Part shown: positions 31,690 through 43,024 of the stretch, piece after piece
How the letters are laid out: each line of letters begins with the position of its first letter
Position numbering within the stretch: position 1 is the first letter of the stretch
Source of the DNA: Locusta migratoria
Taxonomy: Eukaryota; Arthropoda; Insecta; Orthoptera; Acrididae
NCBI GenBank assembly: GCA_026315105.1
Contig: CM048755.1
Location: 215,128,333-215,192,332, forward strand
Direction of reading: 5' to 3'
Length of the DNA: 64,000 nucleotides
Notes under the pieces: model-generated
Databases searched by the model: none
What the model saw: the letters and a program-made list of their open reading frames with translations, nothing else
What the model was told of the DNA's origin: nothing
Program-made: the position numbers and the translations under genes

Positions 31690-32300
31690 TTAATTACCCT
31701 TGTGTAAGTTCACTTATACCCCTTTTCCGTCTCCACCCCCGCCTTCCTGTAGTACCCCATGTCATGCCTGTCATACACTCTCCTCTACCATAACATTCGC
31801 TCCCTTCTTCCCAACAAACACCAAATTGTGCACACCCATCAGAACACTGTGTGGATGCCTTTCTGTTAAAGGAAACGTTCCTTTTATCCCATCAGCTCAT
31901 CAGCACATTCCCTCCCCCCCCCCCCCCTCTTGCAGAAGGTGGAGTGGTGATCTGCCACCTTCTTCACCACCCTGTCTGGCTACAACTTCTCCTCAAAGAT
32001 TCCACCGACATCTCATTCTCAGTCGCCTTCCTGGTGCCCTGCTGAACTTCAGCGGAGGCATCAGTTCCTTCCCACCTCACTTCAGGGCGACTTCGTCCCT
32101 CTCTCACAACCCACACCCCTCCCCCTAAAGTAACACTACTCCTAATTTCATCCTAGCTTCCCAAACCTTCATTGGCGCCTCGAGGCGGGCGTCTTGGTCA
32201 TCATAGGCAGTGACCACACCCCGATCCTCCTCACCATCGACTCCCACCAACGTCCATCCCGTTCTCCCCATCCTGATCCCCCTACCAACCTTGTCCGTGA
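31690..32300 (+). pseudogene. Jockey AP-type endonuclease remnant
   Basis: The endonuclease nicks target DNA to prime reverse transcription. Visible blocks are DAFLLKETFLLSHQLIS (the catalytic glutamate is in the LxET block), GGVVICH, and near the end GSDHTPILLTIDSHQRPS, which contains the conserved SDH. Intervening parts are frameshifted. The fold-back element begins directly after LVRD. Confidence 0.65.
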
Positions 32301-32450
32301 TTCATATTCACAGAATATATGACAACTGCAAATGAGCAAAGCTGAAAATGTGTACCAAGTCGGTATTCGAACCTGGGTCTCCTCCTTTCTAGGCAGTACT
32401 GCAGACCACTACACCACTAGTAACACAGTGATCACCACACCTGCAAGGAC
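32301..32450 (-). mobile_element. Fold-back/SINE family E, copy 1
   Basis: The minus strand shows box A TAGTGGTGTAGTGGTCTGCA, box B CCCAGGTTCGAATACC, then GTACACATTTTCAGCTTTGC and CATATATTCTGTGAATATGA. The post-tRNA part matches copy 2; the 5' flank does not form the matching arm. Confidence 0.7.
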
Positions 32451-32708
32451 TACCTGAGCACGCCTCCAGTGAGATAACAATTTCCAGTATTACCCTGCCC
32501 ACAATACTCAGTCATAGTTTTGAAACTAATTCCCGTAAGAGTAAGGGCCCCAAACTAGCCCCCCCCCCCCCCACTAACGAAAGGATCATTGCCTGTCACC
32601 GGCATATTATATATGTGGCGTCTGTTCCGAAAGAACAGACGTCACTTTTGAGCCTGCGGTTATTCTTTCATACTCACAGAATATATGACATCAACTGCAA
32701 ATGGGCAA

Positions 32709-34756
32709 TTTTTTTTTTTTTTCATGATTCGGACCAGCTGCCTTTTGTATAAAGCTGGTCAATTTACATAGACAGCTGAGTTTAACGATTACTTTTATGA
32801 TGATTGGGATAGTTTAATTAACCATTTTCTTACATATTTAAATTTTTACATGGTTGATTTTACCTACATTATTGTGTTACACTATATTATGCTTAAAGTG
32901 GGGCAAGGGGAGGTTGGAGAAAACGGATATAACTAAAATAATTGAAATTGAAACTAAGGAATTTGGTATTTAAGAAGGCTACAAAAAGAAAGATGGGAAA
33001 GTTGGAGGGCTGAAGAAAGGGGGTTAGGCTGGACTGCGACCAGCCAGGTTCAGAGGTTTCTGAATAAACCTCGAGCCCTGTGACCCTGGTGGGTCGCTGA
33101 GGGTAATCTATTATGTTTATATTCTACTTTTGTATTACATATATTTTGGGTTTCTATAATATATTTGGCATAGCTAATTTTATTTAACATTTACAATAAT
33201 TAACGTTTACAATCTTACATTTAATTCTACAACTGAGAGGTAACAGAATTTATTTACACTTCGTACATAATTGTTGATTTTGGAGCTTTGTTCCGTTTTT
33301 TGTACATTAAAGGTTTGTATTTGTTTCAGTCGCTGTCGGTATCCGTGGTGGGTGCGCCATCATTTGTAGATGTTGTGTCTTATGTGTCTCGATCGCTTTC
33401 ATGCCAGGAGTTATCTGACCTGTGGGTTACACGTCGGCCGATCTGGTGTCTACGTGTTTCATTGTATTCGATTTGTTTGAGTGTGGACACCTCATCAGCG
33501 ATACGGTTTATAATGTCCCATTTGTCCTTGTCTCTAATCAAGTTGTTAAAATCGATATTGTCCTGTAGTAGGATATGTGATTGTGTTCTGTATATGTTGC
33601 AATTTAGGAGTGTGTGTTCTAGGGTTCCCTGTTCCCCACATGTGCAGTTCTCATTGTCACACAACCCTACGCGGCTCAAATGTGTAGGGTAGGGACCGTG
33701 CACCGTCACTTAATGTACCGTACCTCGGCCGGGACTGATATGGTCCATTCTCAGACGTTCCCTGATGTTCGGGAAGAAAACGTGCACTCGTCGTCCCTTG
33801 TCACTGTTATCCCACTCCTCTTGCCACGTGTCTACCCGCCATTTGTTGAGTTGGCGCCTCTCTGTTATATTTTGTCCCGTGATTTCGTGGACTTCGTCCT
33901 GTCTCCCCGCCTGCAGCCAGTACATGGCCGCTCTCTGTCTGACTGTGAGGTCAATCGGGGGTACTCCCAACACGACGCATAGTGCTTCGACTGTAAGCCC
34001 CTGATAGTCTTTGAAGAGTCCTTCTTTGTCCTTGCCTGACAATAGTCTTGTATGTTAGTAGGTGTAGTCTGTGGGCCCACGAGTTGGCAGCGAAGCATAC
34101 AACTGACTCAAAGAGTGCTGTATAATATAGTCGGAGTGTTTGTGTTGGGACTTTGTATACTGTGGTGTTTAGCCTGGCAAGTGTTTGTGTCATCTTGGCG
34201 GCCCTGTCTGTCGTCAGTTTTATGTAGTCATTAAACGTAAGACGTTCGTCGAGCTGGACCCCAAGATATCGTGTTGTGTGGTCTCTGCGAATCTTTGTAT
34301 TATTGAATGTGATTATTGGGTCTCTAATCAGTTTGCCTTTAAGTAAAATTTGTACTGTTTTGTGTGCGGCCATTTCGAGTTTGTTTTGGTAGCACCATTG
34401 GCCAATTTTCTCCAGGATTTGTGTTGCTTTTTGTTCTATTTGTGCTCTTGAGTCAGCCGTAACTACCACTAGCAGGTCATCTGCGAAGGCTACCACCCCC
34501 TCGACCAGCTCCTTTTCTCCTAGGAGATTCAGAAGCGACTCAAAGGCGATATCCCAGAAGACGGGGCCGCATATTGATCCCTGTGGACACTCTTTGATGA
34601 TCCTCTTTTTGGGTGCCCGCGTCTTGCAAACAGTGCTGGCCACCAATGATTACCAAAGGCGCCTGCAATGTCGGCAAGGATGGCCACTGCGTATTTTGCC
34701 CTAGTGTTGTGTACAGTTTATAATGCCAAGTTTATGGCATCATCTATTGACATGGC
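32709..34756 (-). mobile_element. R1-clade LINE, 5' truncated, poly(A)-tailed
   Basis: The minus strand runs from mid-RT to a 3' UTR ending in a T run at about 32708-32722 (a poly(A) tail on the minus strand). It inserted into the left arm of fold-back element E at the CAAAG/GGGCA junction. No certain TSD. Confidence 0.8.
33380..34740 (-). pseudogene. R1-like reverse transcriptase and C-terminal zinc-knuckle region
   Basis: It starts in the fingers (VAILADIAGAFGNHWWPALF), then ECPQGSICGPVFWDIAFESL, the catalytic palm GVVAFADDLLVVV (FADD intact), RYLGVQLDERLTFNDYI, and the R1-type tail TLRLYYTALFESVVCFAANS. After a frameshift the C-terminal part shows LCDNENCTCGEQGTLEHTLL and NC, the CxC-x-H-x-C pattern found after RT in R1-clade elements. 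The 5' end of RT, the endonuclease and ORF1 are missing. Confidence 0.8.
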
Positions 34757-34984
34757 CAAAGCTGAAAATGTGTACCCAGCTGGGATACATGGTGTAGTGG
34801 TTAGCCTAAGTGCCTAGAAATCAGGAGATCCATGTTCGAATCCCGGCTGGGTACACATTTACAGCTTTGCCCATTTGCAGTTGATGTAATATATTCTATG
34901 AATATGAAACAATAACAACTCTAGGATCAGAAGTGACATCTGTTCTTTCTGAATAGACGCCACACGTATATATTGTCAATGATT

Positions 34985-35770
34985 ATTCCTGCGCTGGCTG
35001 GGATTCCTACCGGTGATCCATAAATACCTCGGTCGCGATCCAACCTCAACACCTTCGCACCCCCACCAACATCGAACACGCCACTTCCTTTCTACACCAG
35101 ACTGTTACTGATGCTGTCCACACCCACATCCCCACCGAAGCTATTCAACCAAACTGCCCACTCTTCCTCAACAGGCTGTCCTCCTCCTTCGAGAATCTCG
35201 TCTCCTTCATCACTCCTTCCTGCACACTCGTGACCGAGACACACACCTATGCCACTGGCAACTCCAAAGGCACATCAGAAAAATCTTAATCACGAGGAAA
35301 CGCCGTGCTTGTCGTCAGACATTCACTGGTCTTAATGCCACGCTCCCTACCAATTCCTTCAAGTACTGACAGGCTTTTCACCGCCTTACTGGCAGTCACC
35401 ATGCCCCCAACTACCATGTCCTTCACAAAGACCATCGTTTTCCCAACACTGCTAGTAAGGCTGACCATATCTGACCCTTTCTCTGTGTCCAATACTCTCC
35501 ACTTTGATCACTCCCTATCCCCACAGTCGACGAGCGCGACAATACCTCTGCCTCTCCCCCCTTGCCCAATGCTTACAGTACTTGAACCATATCCCCCCTC
35601 AGAATTAAACACACACATCACTGCTCTTGACATTCAATTGACACTACTCGTGGCCATGATCTAACCTACCACTGCATCCATGCCTGCCCCCCTCTCTTTC
35701 CATAGTACCCTTGCCTCCCTCTATAATGTTATCCTGTACACCAGCTTTAGACACCCTGATCGTTGCAAAC
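34985..35770 (+). pseudogene. Jockey endonuclease-to-RT linker
   Basis: It reads YSCAGWDSYR, then HTRDRDTHLCHWQLQRHIRK, RRACRQTFTGLNA and LYNVILYTSFRHPDRCK in shifting frames. These blocks lie between endonuclease and RT in Jockey elements and continue the 31690-32300 remnant. The copy stops where the RT fingers should start. Confidence 0.65.
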
Positions 35771-36605
35771 AGTCTTGCGATGATGTCGTAATTTATTATC
35801 TGGTGAGTGCATAATAATCATTTTCCTAATGAGAGAATTTGCATAAGACTTTTGCACTTCTCAAATAATAGACAAATGTGCTATCTTTAGTTAACCCTTT
35901 TAATTGTGCTATCCACTCTTTGTAACCTGAATATCGTTTCTTTAAGCACTCAAACAATCTATGACTGGCTGCTGCATCATCCACATGGTTGTCAAAATAT
36001 AATTCTAACTCATCTTTAATTTTTGAATATGAATGTTCTACTGCATCGATTCAGGATATAATGTCAGAGTGAGTTTAATTAGTTCCTTAGCAGTATTTGA
36101 AATAAGGAAAGCTTTTATTTTCCGAGTTCTCACATGATGGCTTGCACAACAGTTTCCTTTGCACCTTCAAGTTTTTCTATCTATGCCACCTATAAGTCTT
36201 TAGTGACGGATAACTGTTGCAGTAAGATCATTAGCTGCTGCAGAGATATTTTTGAAAAGTAACAGAACAGTATATGAAATTCTACAAATCTTCCTGAAAA
36301 GGTAACGAAGTCAGCAATACACAACACAAAAATAAATTGCATATGCCGCACTGGTGTAATATCCTCCCAGACATGGGTAGTTAGTGAATTAACTAGTTCA
36401 GGTGATTTACACCCAGAAATTTTAGTTGACATTAGTAAACGATAGTTTAATTACGCCTCGCTTCCGCTACCTACTGGTAGAAGGCGCATACTCAAATCTT
36501 CCTTCCCTTGATAATGAAAATGAATGTGCCCCACTGCCAAGTTTTAAGCGTTAGTAATTCTGAACTTCTCATGGTAAATTGTGCGAACTGCGTCGAATTG
36601 GAAGA
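35771..36605. other. Unassigned AT-rich spacer
   Basis: No motif recognised. The 80-codon minus frame at 36190-36432 is not recognised. Confidence 0.5.
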
Positions 36606-36606
36606 A

Positions 36607-37570
36607 ACAGTAGGGGAGACCGGGACACGTTGGCCACATTTATTTTTTATTTTTGTTAATATTAATTTATTTGACATATTTAAATTTATGAAATTATTGT
36701 TAAATATTAGATAGGTCTTTACTGAATCTGGATGGCAGATATTAAAATTGAAAATATTAGTTAAAGTATTGGAAAAAAATTAATAACTGCACATATATCA
36801 AGTGGACCAATCTCCCCTACCTTGGGGTAAGTTGGCTCAGAGGCTGGGGCACGTTGACCCATGTAGTCATTTGGTAAGTATAATTAAGAAATCAGAATAA
36901 AACTAACAGTTATCAAGAAATATACTTTAATGTACATAATATCAAGTTGAATATTGAGTTAAATGCTTAACATTGAGGACTATGACAACAGGACAGGTTA
37001 AACTTATTACGATTTATAATGTCTTAATACAAACCAGTCAACTTTAATCAATGTACAGCTCCAAAGGATCAACACAGTCTTAACACTCATAAAATAGTCC
37101 ACGGATTTCATTTTTCACGCATATCTGATGAACCCAACGCTTACAGTTCGTGAACTGAATTCCTTGTTCACCAGCCGACTGTTTGAAAAAGGCACTGTGA
37201 CTCTCCCTCATCGTCATCATTATCACCAACTTTCCTTTTTGAAAAAGGGCTTTTCTAGCCTGTGATCTAATTTTTCTTCAGTATTTCTTTCCAATGCTTT
37301 GGTCCAATGGAAAGGGTTGAAATTCAATTTCTGTTTCCTGAGTTTCAATTACCTGTGCAAACTGACATGAGGTCTGTCTATACTTTCACTAAGAGTCTTC
37401 ACAGATCTTTCCTTTTCTTTCACTTCTAAAACTGCTCTTAGCATCGTGTCTTCAGAAATCATTCCCCTTTCATTCTTTTATAGTTTCGGATCATTTTTAT
37501 GACACCACAAACAAAACAAAGGTTTAAACCAGAGCCTAACTCATGTTTTGAAAACAAGGAAATGAACTAG
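36607..37570 (-). mobile_element. Pogo/psq-type DNA transposon remnant
   Basis: The left end has ACAGTAGGGGAGACCGGGAC and ACGTTGGCC. Near 36805 the reverse form CCAATCTCCCCTAC appears, then GGGGTAAGTTGGC and GGGGCACGTTGACC, so subterminal repeats surround this side. The minus strand near 37385-37460 encodes MISEDTMLRAVLEVKEKERS and VKTLSESIDRPHVSLHR. That pattern (S.D.M..A...V......S....)is typical of psq-type HTH transposase starts. The other terminus was not found. Confidence 0.5.
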
Positions 37571-37584
37571 ATTCTGACTTCTCA

Positions 37585-37786
37585 AAAAAATGTTCAAATG
37601 TTTGTTAAGCTTAAGGAACTTAACTACGGGGTCATCAGTCCTTAAACTTACAAACTACTTATGAACTATCTACAACTAAGGACGGCACAAATATCCATGC
37701 CCGAGGGGGGATTCGAACCCCCGACCGTAGTGGCCGTGCAGACCGTGACTGAAGCGCCTCAGTCCCCTCGGCCACCGCGGCCGGCC
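37585..37786 (-). mobile_element. SINE C copy with perfect TSD
   Basis: The minus-strand head is GGCCGCGGTGGCCGAGGGGA and box B GGGGGTTCGAATCC. The tail is CTTAACAAACATTTGAACAT. A perfect 11-bp TSD CTGACTTCTCA lies at 37574-37584 and 37787-37797. Confidence 0.95.
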
Positions 37787-37799
37787 CTGACTTCTCAGA

Positions 37800-38234
37800 T
37801 CACTGTTTAAGTTAAAATAAAATTTACTGGTTGGCGTTTTTTCATCGCTTCTTATCTCGTCAATATGACGATCTTTTGACCTCTGAAACGTATCAAAATA
37901 TCGTAATATGACATTTTAATAAATATAATCACCTTTACTGCTGCTTATAACTTTATTTAATTGTCCACTACAGCTGTTTCGCCGTATTTGGCATTGTCAA
38001 GTGGTTGTCTATTTGTTGCCAATATACACACAGCATCTGTACCTCTATATGATTTTAATAGGTACTTTCTTAGAAAGTCTTTTTTTTTTTAATCATTTTT
38101 AAAATAATGACTTTCTTGTTTGACTGCCTTAGTCAAACAAGAAAGTTTGGCTTTACGCGCCCCTCAACTATGTTCGTAAATCATCGGAGTGTTTTTAACA
38201 TTTATACTTTAAACAAAATTTCAATATGTAATCA
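37800..38234. other. Spacer with a structured GAAAC motif at 37970-38012
   Basis: On the minus strand CCACTTGACAATGCC, AAATAC, GGCGAAACAGCTGTAGTGG can form an outer CCACT/AGTGG stem and an inner GCC/GGC stem. See the ribozyme-like finding. The rest is unassigned. Confidence 0.5.
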
Positions 38235-38840
38235 AACTACCAAAGAAAATGTCTACACTAGTGCGTCCTACTTTGGAGTACTGCTGCGCATAACGGTATC
38301 CCCACCAAGTGAGACTGACTGATGATATAGAAAAAGTTCAGAGAAAGGAATGTTTGTAAATGTATGGGACTTAACTTCTTTGGTCATTAGTCCCCATTCA
38401 GGATTCGAACCTCCGACGACGAGCAATCGCGTGATCCGCACAAGGCGCCTTAGACCGCTCCGCTATTCCACCGTGGCTTCAGAGAAGGGCAGCTCGTGTT
38501 GTATCATCATGATATAGGGGAGTGAGTGACGCGGAAAAGTTGGAGTGGAAATCACTAAAAGAAAGGTGTTATCACTGCGGCGAGATTTATTTACGAAATT
38601 TCTTTCACCAACTTCCTCTTCCGAATGTGAACATGTTTTATTAGCACCAATCTACATATGGAGATGTGACCATCATAACAAAATAAGAGACATCAGATCG
38701 GAAACGGAAAGATTTAGGAGTTCCTTTTTCCAGCGCGCAATTAGAGACTGGAAGAGAAGAGAAATATCATAACAGCAGTTCGATGAAACCTCTACCATGC
38801 CCTTATAATGTAATTTGCAGAGTATTTATGTAGATGTAGA
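38235..38840 (+). mobile_element. LINE D 3' portion, split by a SINE C
   Basis: It reads VRPTLEYCCA-like (from CGTCCTACTTTGGAGTACTG), then after the SINE an AARVVSS-like block, RDLFTKFLSPTSSSECEHVL, IRDIRSETERFRSSFFQ and RAIRDWKRREIS. The 3' end is CCTCTACCATG and TATTTATGTAGATGTAGAT. This is the same family as D1 (4205-6150). Confidence 0.8.
38349..38477 (-). mobile_element. SINE C, internally deleted, with TSD
   Basis: Only 129 bp: the tRNA-like head (GCCACGGTGGAATAGCGGAG, box B GGAGGTTCGAATCC) is joined to the tail, and the middle ~60 bp is missing. Flanks TTCAGAGAAAGG (38337-38348) and TTCAGAGAAGGG (38478-38489) give a 12-bp TSD with one mismatch. Confidence 0.9.
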
Positions 38841-38925
38841 TAGTGCCATCCTTCTTGGTTTGAAACTCATATGTGCAAAATTTTATCATAGTCGAATGAA
38901 AGGTATGGCAGTGTATAAAATTCTA
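38841..38925. repeat. Repeat G, third relative
   Basis: AGTGCCATCCTTCTTGGTTT and GAAACTCATATGTGCAAAAT parallel the units at 23117 and 23235. Confidence 0.5.
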
Positions 38926-41594
38926 ACTTTGTGACATTACAGATACAAGGAGAAGCTGATTGTCTCCATGTGAAAGGCGGGTTTTGCCAGGGTGTTGGGT
39001 TCCCCAACCGGCCGGCTAACAGTTTTGACCCAGTAAATGGAATACAGGTAGTTAGGATTTTCCTAATCTGCTCGGAAACCGGAAACGACGCTCTTGGCTG
39101 AGCGAGGGCGGTTATCCCAGATTGCAACTGAAATACAATACAGCCACACACATTATTCTAAAAATCCATATAAAATCAGGGAATGATCATACGGCAAATA
39201 TAATTATATGAATGGATTCAGGAGACTTGTGAGAGTCAAACTCGGTAATTACAATTTCAATATCACTTACAGATAAAAAGACGACGAATTTCAGTACTAT
39301 AATAGTAATATTATAAGACTTATATTTACAGTTACTGATACATAGTGTTTATCAGTAAAAGTTTAAGAAGCAAATGGGCAGCATTGCGCCACGCTACCTA
39401 TCTCAAAGACGTACCACGTTATTTACGTATTCTTTTAATAAACTTTATTTTACTCTCTTGTTCTGCTTTTCGTTGAGGTAGTAATATTCTTGTGTCAGAA
39501 CAGAGCTTCCACGACAGAAACACAAAACATGAACCCAGCAAAGCGCATTACATTTATATATGTATTCTATTATATTTAATATTATTCTTAGTAACGTTTG
39601 TTCTTTATGTTGTAGACTGCCACTTAAATATTTCATGGCCGACTAAAAATAGTACATATGCAGGAGATAATTTACATATGAACAATTATATGCATTTGTG
39701 GACAAAAACTGAATATATTTGCATAAAAGCTGTGATAAATTAAATATTAATTGTGTAACTACATTTCGACAGCGGCATTATATTTGAACAGTGAGACGCC
39801 ACGCTTAATAGGTACCTCAGCTAAGAGCTTCAGTTTCAACCGTTTTTAGTATTGTTAAATATATATTTGTTTGTTAAATGTAAACAACATTTGTAGGCAG
39901 GTGGTCAAAGCATTTAATTCTGTCATATTCAAATGTACAATATTTAAGAAGGGAAATTGTATTATAAAGATGAGGCGTTAGGATACGCGGAAGGATACAA
40001 TTTTGGGAGCAGGCAGAGCATGCTTTCGAACGCTTGGGAAGGGACTCGTAACTTGGACGCGGTGGTGAAAGGTTGTGACGCTGGGCGGTCTGAAGCCGCG
40101 TTACGAACGTATGATTTGAAGAGATAGGCATGTGTGGACTTAGAAAATTTACGGGACTGTAACTTCATAACTTAGTATCTGGTTGAAAAGCTGTAAACTA
40201 TGGGCGGCAGTAGGGCTGTGGAACTGTGATAAATCAGCAATCGTATACTCGTGTGATGACAAACTGTGTTTTATAACAAATACTCTAATCGCAGATTAAT
40301 TTGGAACTGCAGTGTTCGATGGACTTCACTCTTATGAACAATAGTTGGGGAAGTATTCGGTTATTTACCGATGTATAAAGTAGAACCACCTCCCCATTTT
40401 CCTGTCCAAAAAGAGTAATAAACTTCATTTATAAAGAATTGCTTTGCGAGTGAATCACTTCTTTATCTTAGAATCCATTTTGTTGGTTATTCAGATCTTT
40501 AATTTATGTTTATTTAAATATATTTTTTGCGTCAACATCTGAAAATAGACTGGCTAAACTACAGATGAATTAATGATCTCATTTAAACAGTTTGAGCAGC
40601 TTTTTAGTGCATAGAAGCTGACATACATAACTCACCCCTAGACAATGAGCCATAAACCTTTTACTACCCTGAGTTATGTATTGCCCAATTCTTATTGGTG
40701 AGTCCTGATAGGAAGGTAGCAACCTGATCTGAAGTAGCGACACCCCCATAGAACATTACCAATCTCGACTTCTTGCTTTTTCAGCTGTTACTTTTGGTTT
40801 CCCCTTTTTTCCTAGACCACCCCTGTGTAAAAGCAAAAACAACAATAATCAAATCCATTAAACCGTTTCTTTAGCGAGACTAACGCAAAGCAATTGATTA
40901 TACATAATACAAAACAAATTTAGACTAATATTAAAGGCATCAATATTAAAAAGCTCGGCTATGGATTATGTAATTTTGCAGAAAGTGTGCAATTTGAAAT
41001 AAATTGTAACAACGAGGAAACGTCCTATATCGAATATAATAAGAATTTCGTTAGCTCAGAGATGTGTGGAAAGTATTAAGATTGGACACCACTTCCTCGC
41101 CTAACATACCCTGACCTACCCTAGATCCAATCAAAAACAGGAAATTTACAGTTTAACGTGGAAGCCGAATCACGTTTCTGTCTGACTACTCCTGACATAA
41201 GAGTCGAAGGTTAGGTTAAAACTCAAAGTGAAGAAATCCGGAATCCCAGCGGGTCCTAACAGCATATAAAAAGTCAGACTACGTCACGCTTTGCGAATTT
41301 AGCCATTTTGAGTACGTTTTGAATGGTCGAGGGAGGTTCGATAATTGTATACCAGGTACATCGTAATCCCTTCACATTTGTGCATGCCATCTGAGAACAA
41401 CTGATGATCCCCCTTGCCGCTTTCTGTGGCATCCCTCACCGTTGGTAGGAGACTAGCAACAGCTGTAATAAAAAAAATACAATCCCACGCTTAGGCTGCA
41501 ATGCGCACCACTACAACACCTTTGACTTCAGAATACGAAATGTTGTGTTCGGAGTACCAACGGTAGCGGGAATCTTGGACTGCTAATCAGAGGT
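38926..41594. other. Longest unassigned stretch (2.7 kb)
   Basis: AT-rich sequence with short frames only. No tRNA boxes, TIRs or transposase blocks recognised. This is the best candidate in the window for unique host DNA or for very old repeats. Confidence 0.5.
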
Positions 41595-42085
41595 GTTTCA
41601 TTGTGTTCAGCGATGATCGTTTACCCATTATGACCTTCGTCGGTGAATATAGCAGCAACGTGGTGATGGTGAGATGTCCCGTAGTTTTATTGTTTTGGAC
41701 GGACAAAATAGTATCACACGTGACGTTATGGTGAGGGGGATCAAGTCCGCTGGTGGTTAAGTGAACTCCGATAACGGAAAGTCACGGACATCTTGCGTTT
41801 TATGAGTTATCTCACATACAACATTGTTGAGCCAAAGGTCAACAGGACAATTTGCGTTGGTACATAGTATGTATCAGCATGAGCTGTCTGGTGTTATTCA
41901 GGCACTACCGTGGAGAGAACGATCCCCAAATGTGTCTCCGACTGCACATGCGTGTGAGCAGCTGGAACGTTCGCTCCGTTCGAGCACCAAAAACCACGAT
42001 ATCGAGGACCTCTTACAATAGATTTCTTGTGGAGAGGATACAACGCCAATGTGACACCTTCCCGTCCGAATGAGTAGTGGGTCAT
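41595..42085 (+). pseudogene. Tc1-like transposase relic
   Basis: Fragments in changing frames read VFSDDR (first catalytic block), a VMVWGGI-like stretch, IKSAGG, and LPWRERSPNVSPTAHACEQL followed by ERSLRSSTKNHDIEDLLQ. The last two match the Tc1 'LPWPARSPDLSPIEHVWDQL' type region, with the final catalytic E lost. No TIRs found. Confidence 0.5.
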
Positions 42086-42345
42086 GGACGAACGGACTGC
42101 AAAGTCTTACTGATTAAAAAAGCTCGTACTGCCAAAATGACTCGATTTTAAGTCAATGAAATATCATATATCGCGTGATGTTTCGTTCCATTTTGTCCTT
42201 CTCTTCAGAGTGATTTTTTTTTTTTTTCGATTATACACTACTGGCCATTAAAGTTGCTACGCAAAGAAGAAAGGCAGATGATAAACGGGTATTCATTGGA
42301 CAAATATATATACTAGAACTAACATGTGATTACATTTTCACACAA

Positions 42346-42536
42346 ATCAAATGTTTGTACAGCTTATGGGATTTAACTACGGGGTCATCAGTCCCTAAAT
42401 TTACAAACTACTTATGATCTAGCTTATACTAAAGACGGCACAAATATCCATGCCCGAGGGGGGATTCGAACCCCCGACCGTAGTGGCCGTGCAGACCGTG
42501 ACTGGAGCGCCTCAGTCCCCTTGGCCACCGCGGCCG
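42346..42536 (-). mobile_element. SINE C in Tc1 copy 2
   Basis: The minus-strand head is CGGCCGCGGTGGCCAAGGGG and box B GGGGGTTCGAATCC. Flanks ACATTTTCACACAA (42332-42345) and ACATTTTCACGCAA (42537-42550) form a 14-bp TSD with one mismatch. Confidence 0.95.
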
Positions 42537-42574
42537 ACATTTTCACGCAATGTGGGTGCATAGATCCTGAGAAA

Positions 42575-43024
42575 TCAGTACTCAGAACGACCACCTCTGG
42601 CCGTAATAACGGCCTTGATACGCTTGGGCATTGAATCAAACAGAGTTTGGATGCCGTGTACAGGTACAGATGCCCATGCAGCTTTAACACGATACCACAG
42701 TTCATCAACAGTAGTGACTGGCGCATTGTGACGAGCCAGTTGCTCGGCCATCATTGACCAGACCTTTTCAATGAGTGTGAGATCTGGAGAATGTGCTGGC
42801 CAGGTCAGCAGTCGAATATTTTCCGTATCCAGAAAGGCCCGTACAGGACCTGCAACATGCGGTCGTGCATTATCCTGCTGAAATGTAGGGTTTCGCAGGG
42901 ATATAATGAAGGGTAGAGCCACGGATCGTAACACATCTGCAATGTAACGGCCACTGTTCAAAGTGCCGTCCATGCGAACAAGAGGTAACGGAGACATGAA
43001 ACCAATGGCACCCAATACCATCAC
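42575..43024 (-). pseudogene. Tc1-like transposase, C-terminal two thirds open
   Basis: A 149-codon open frame keeps NPTFQQDNARPHVAGPV (second catalytic D), then PAHSPDLTLIEKVWSMMAEQ (third catalytic E in IEKVW) and a C-terminus LFDSMPKRIKAVITARGG. The first catalytic block lies upstream in another frame (43130-43150). It is better kept than copy 1 in this half, but the N-terminal HTH region is deleted, so no active enzyme is expected. Confidence 0.85.

Larger units (their letters stand above)
32585..34985. mobile_element. Fold-back element E, copy 2, with tRNA-like centre and an R1 LINE inside
   Basis: The left arm is 32585-32708 continued at 34757-34785. The right arm is 34841-34985. Both arms contain GTGGCGTCT(G/A)TTC.GAAAGAACAGA, ATTCATAGAATATAT-like and CATCAACTGCAAATGGGCA blocks. 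The innermost 28 bp of the arms pair at 26 positions. The 55-bp loop plus arms gives box A GGTGTAGTGGTTAGC and box B GTTCGAATCCC. An R1-like LINE occupies the gap in the left arm. Confidence 0.75.
29930..35770 (+). mobile_element. Jockey-type LINE, ORF1 to start of RT, split by a 2.7-kb insertion
   Basis: C-rich plus-strand sequence carries decayed ORF1, endonuclease and pre-RT linker blocks in the right order: ORF1 about 30040-31640, endonuclease 31690-32300, linker 34985-35770. The copy ends at LYNVILYTSFRHPDRCK, the position just before RT palm blocks. It is interrupted by a SINE C at 31378 and by the fold-back/R1 composite at 32301-34985. Confidence 0.75.

Noticed and set aside
33288..33982. 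Plus-strand open frames of 100-134 codons
   Set aside because: They are shadows of the minus-strand R1 C-terminal coding region.
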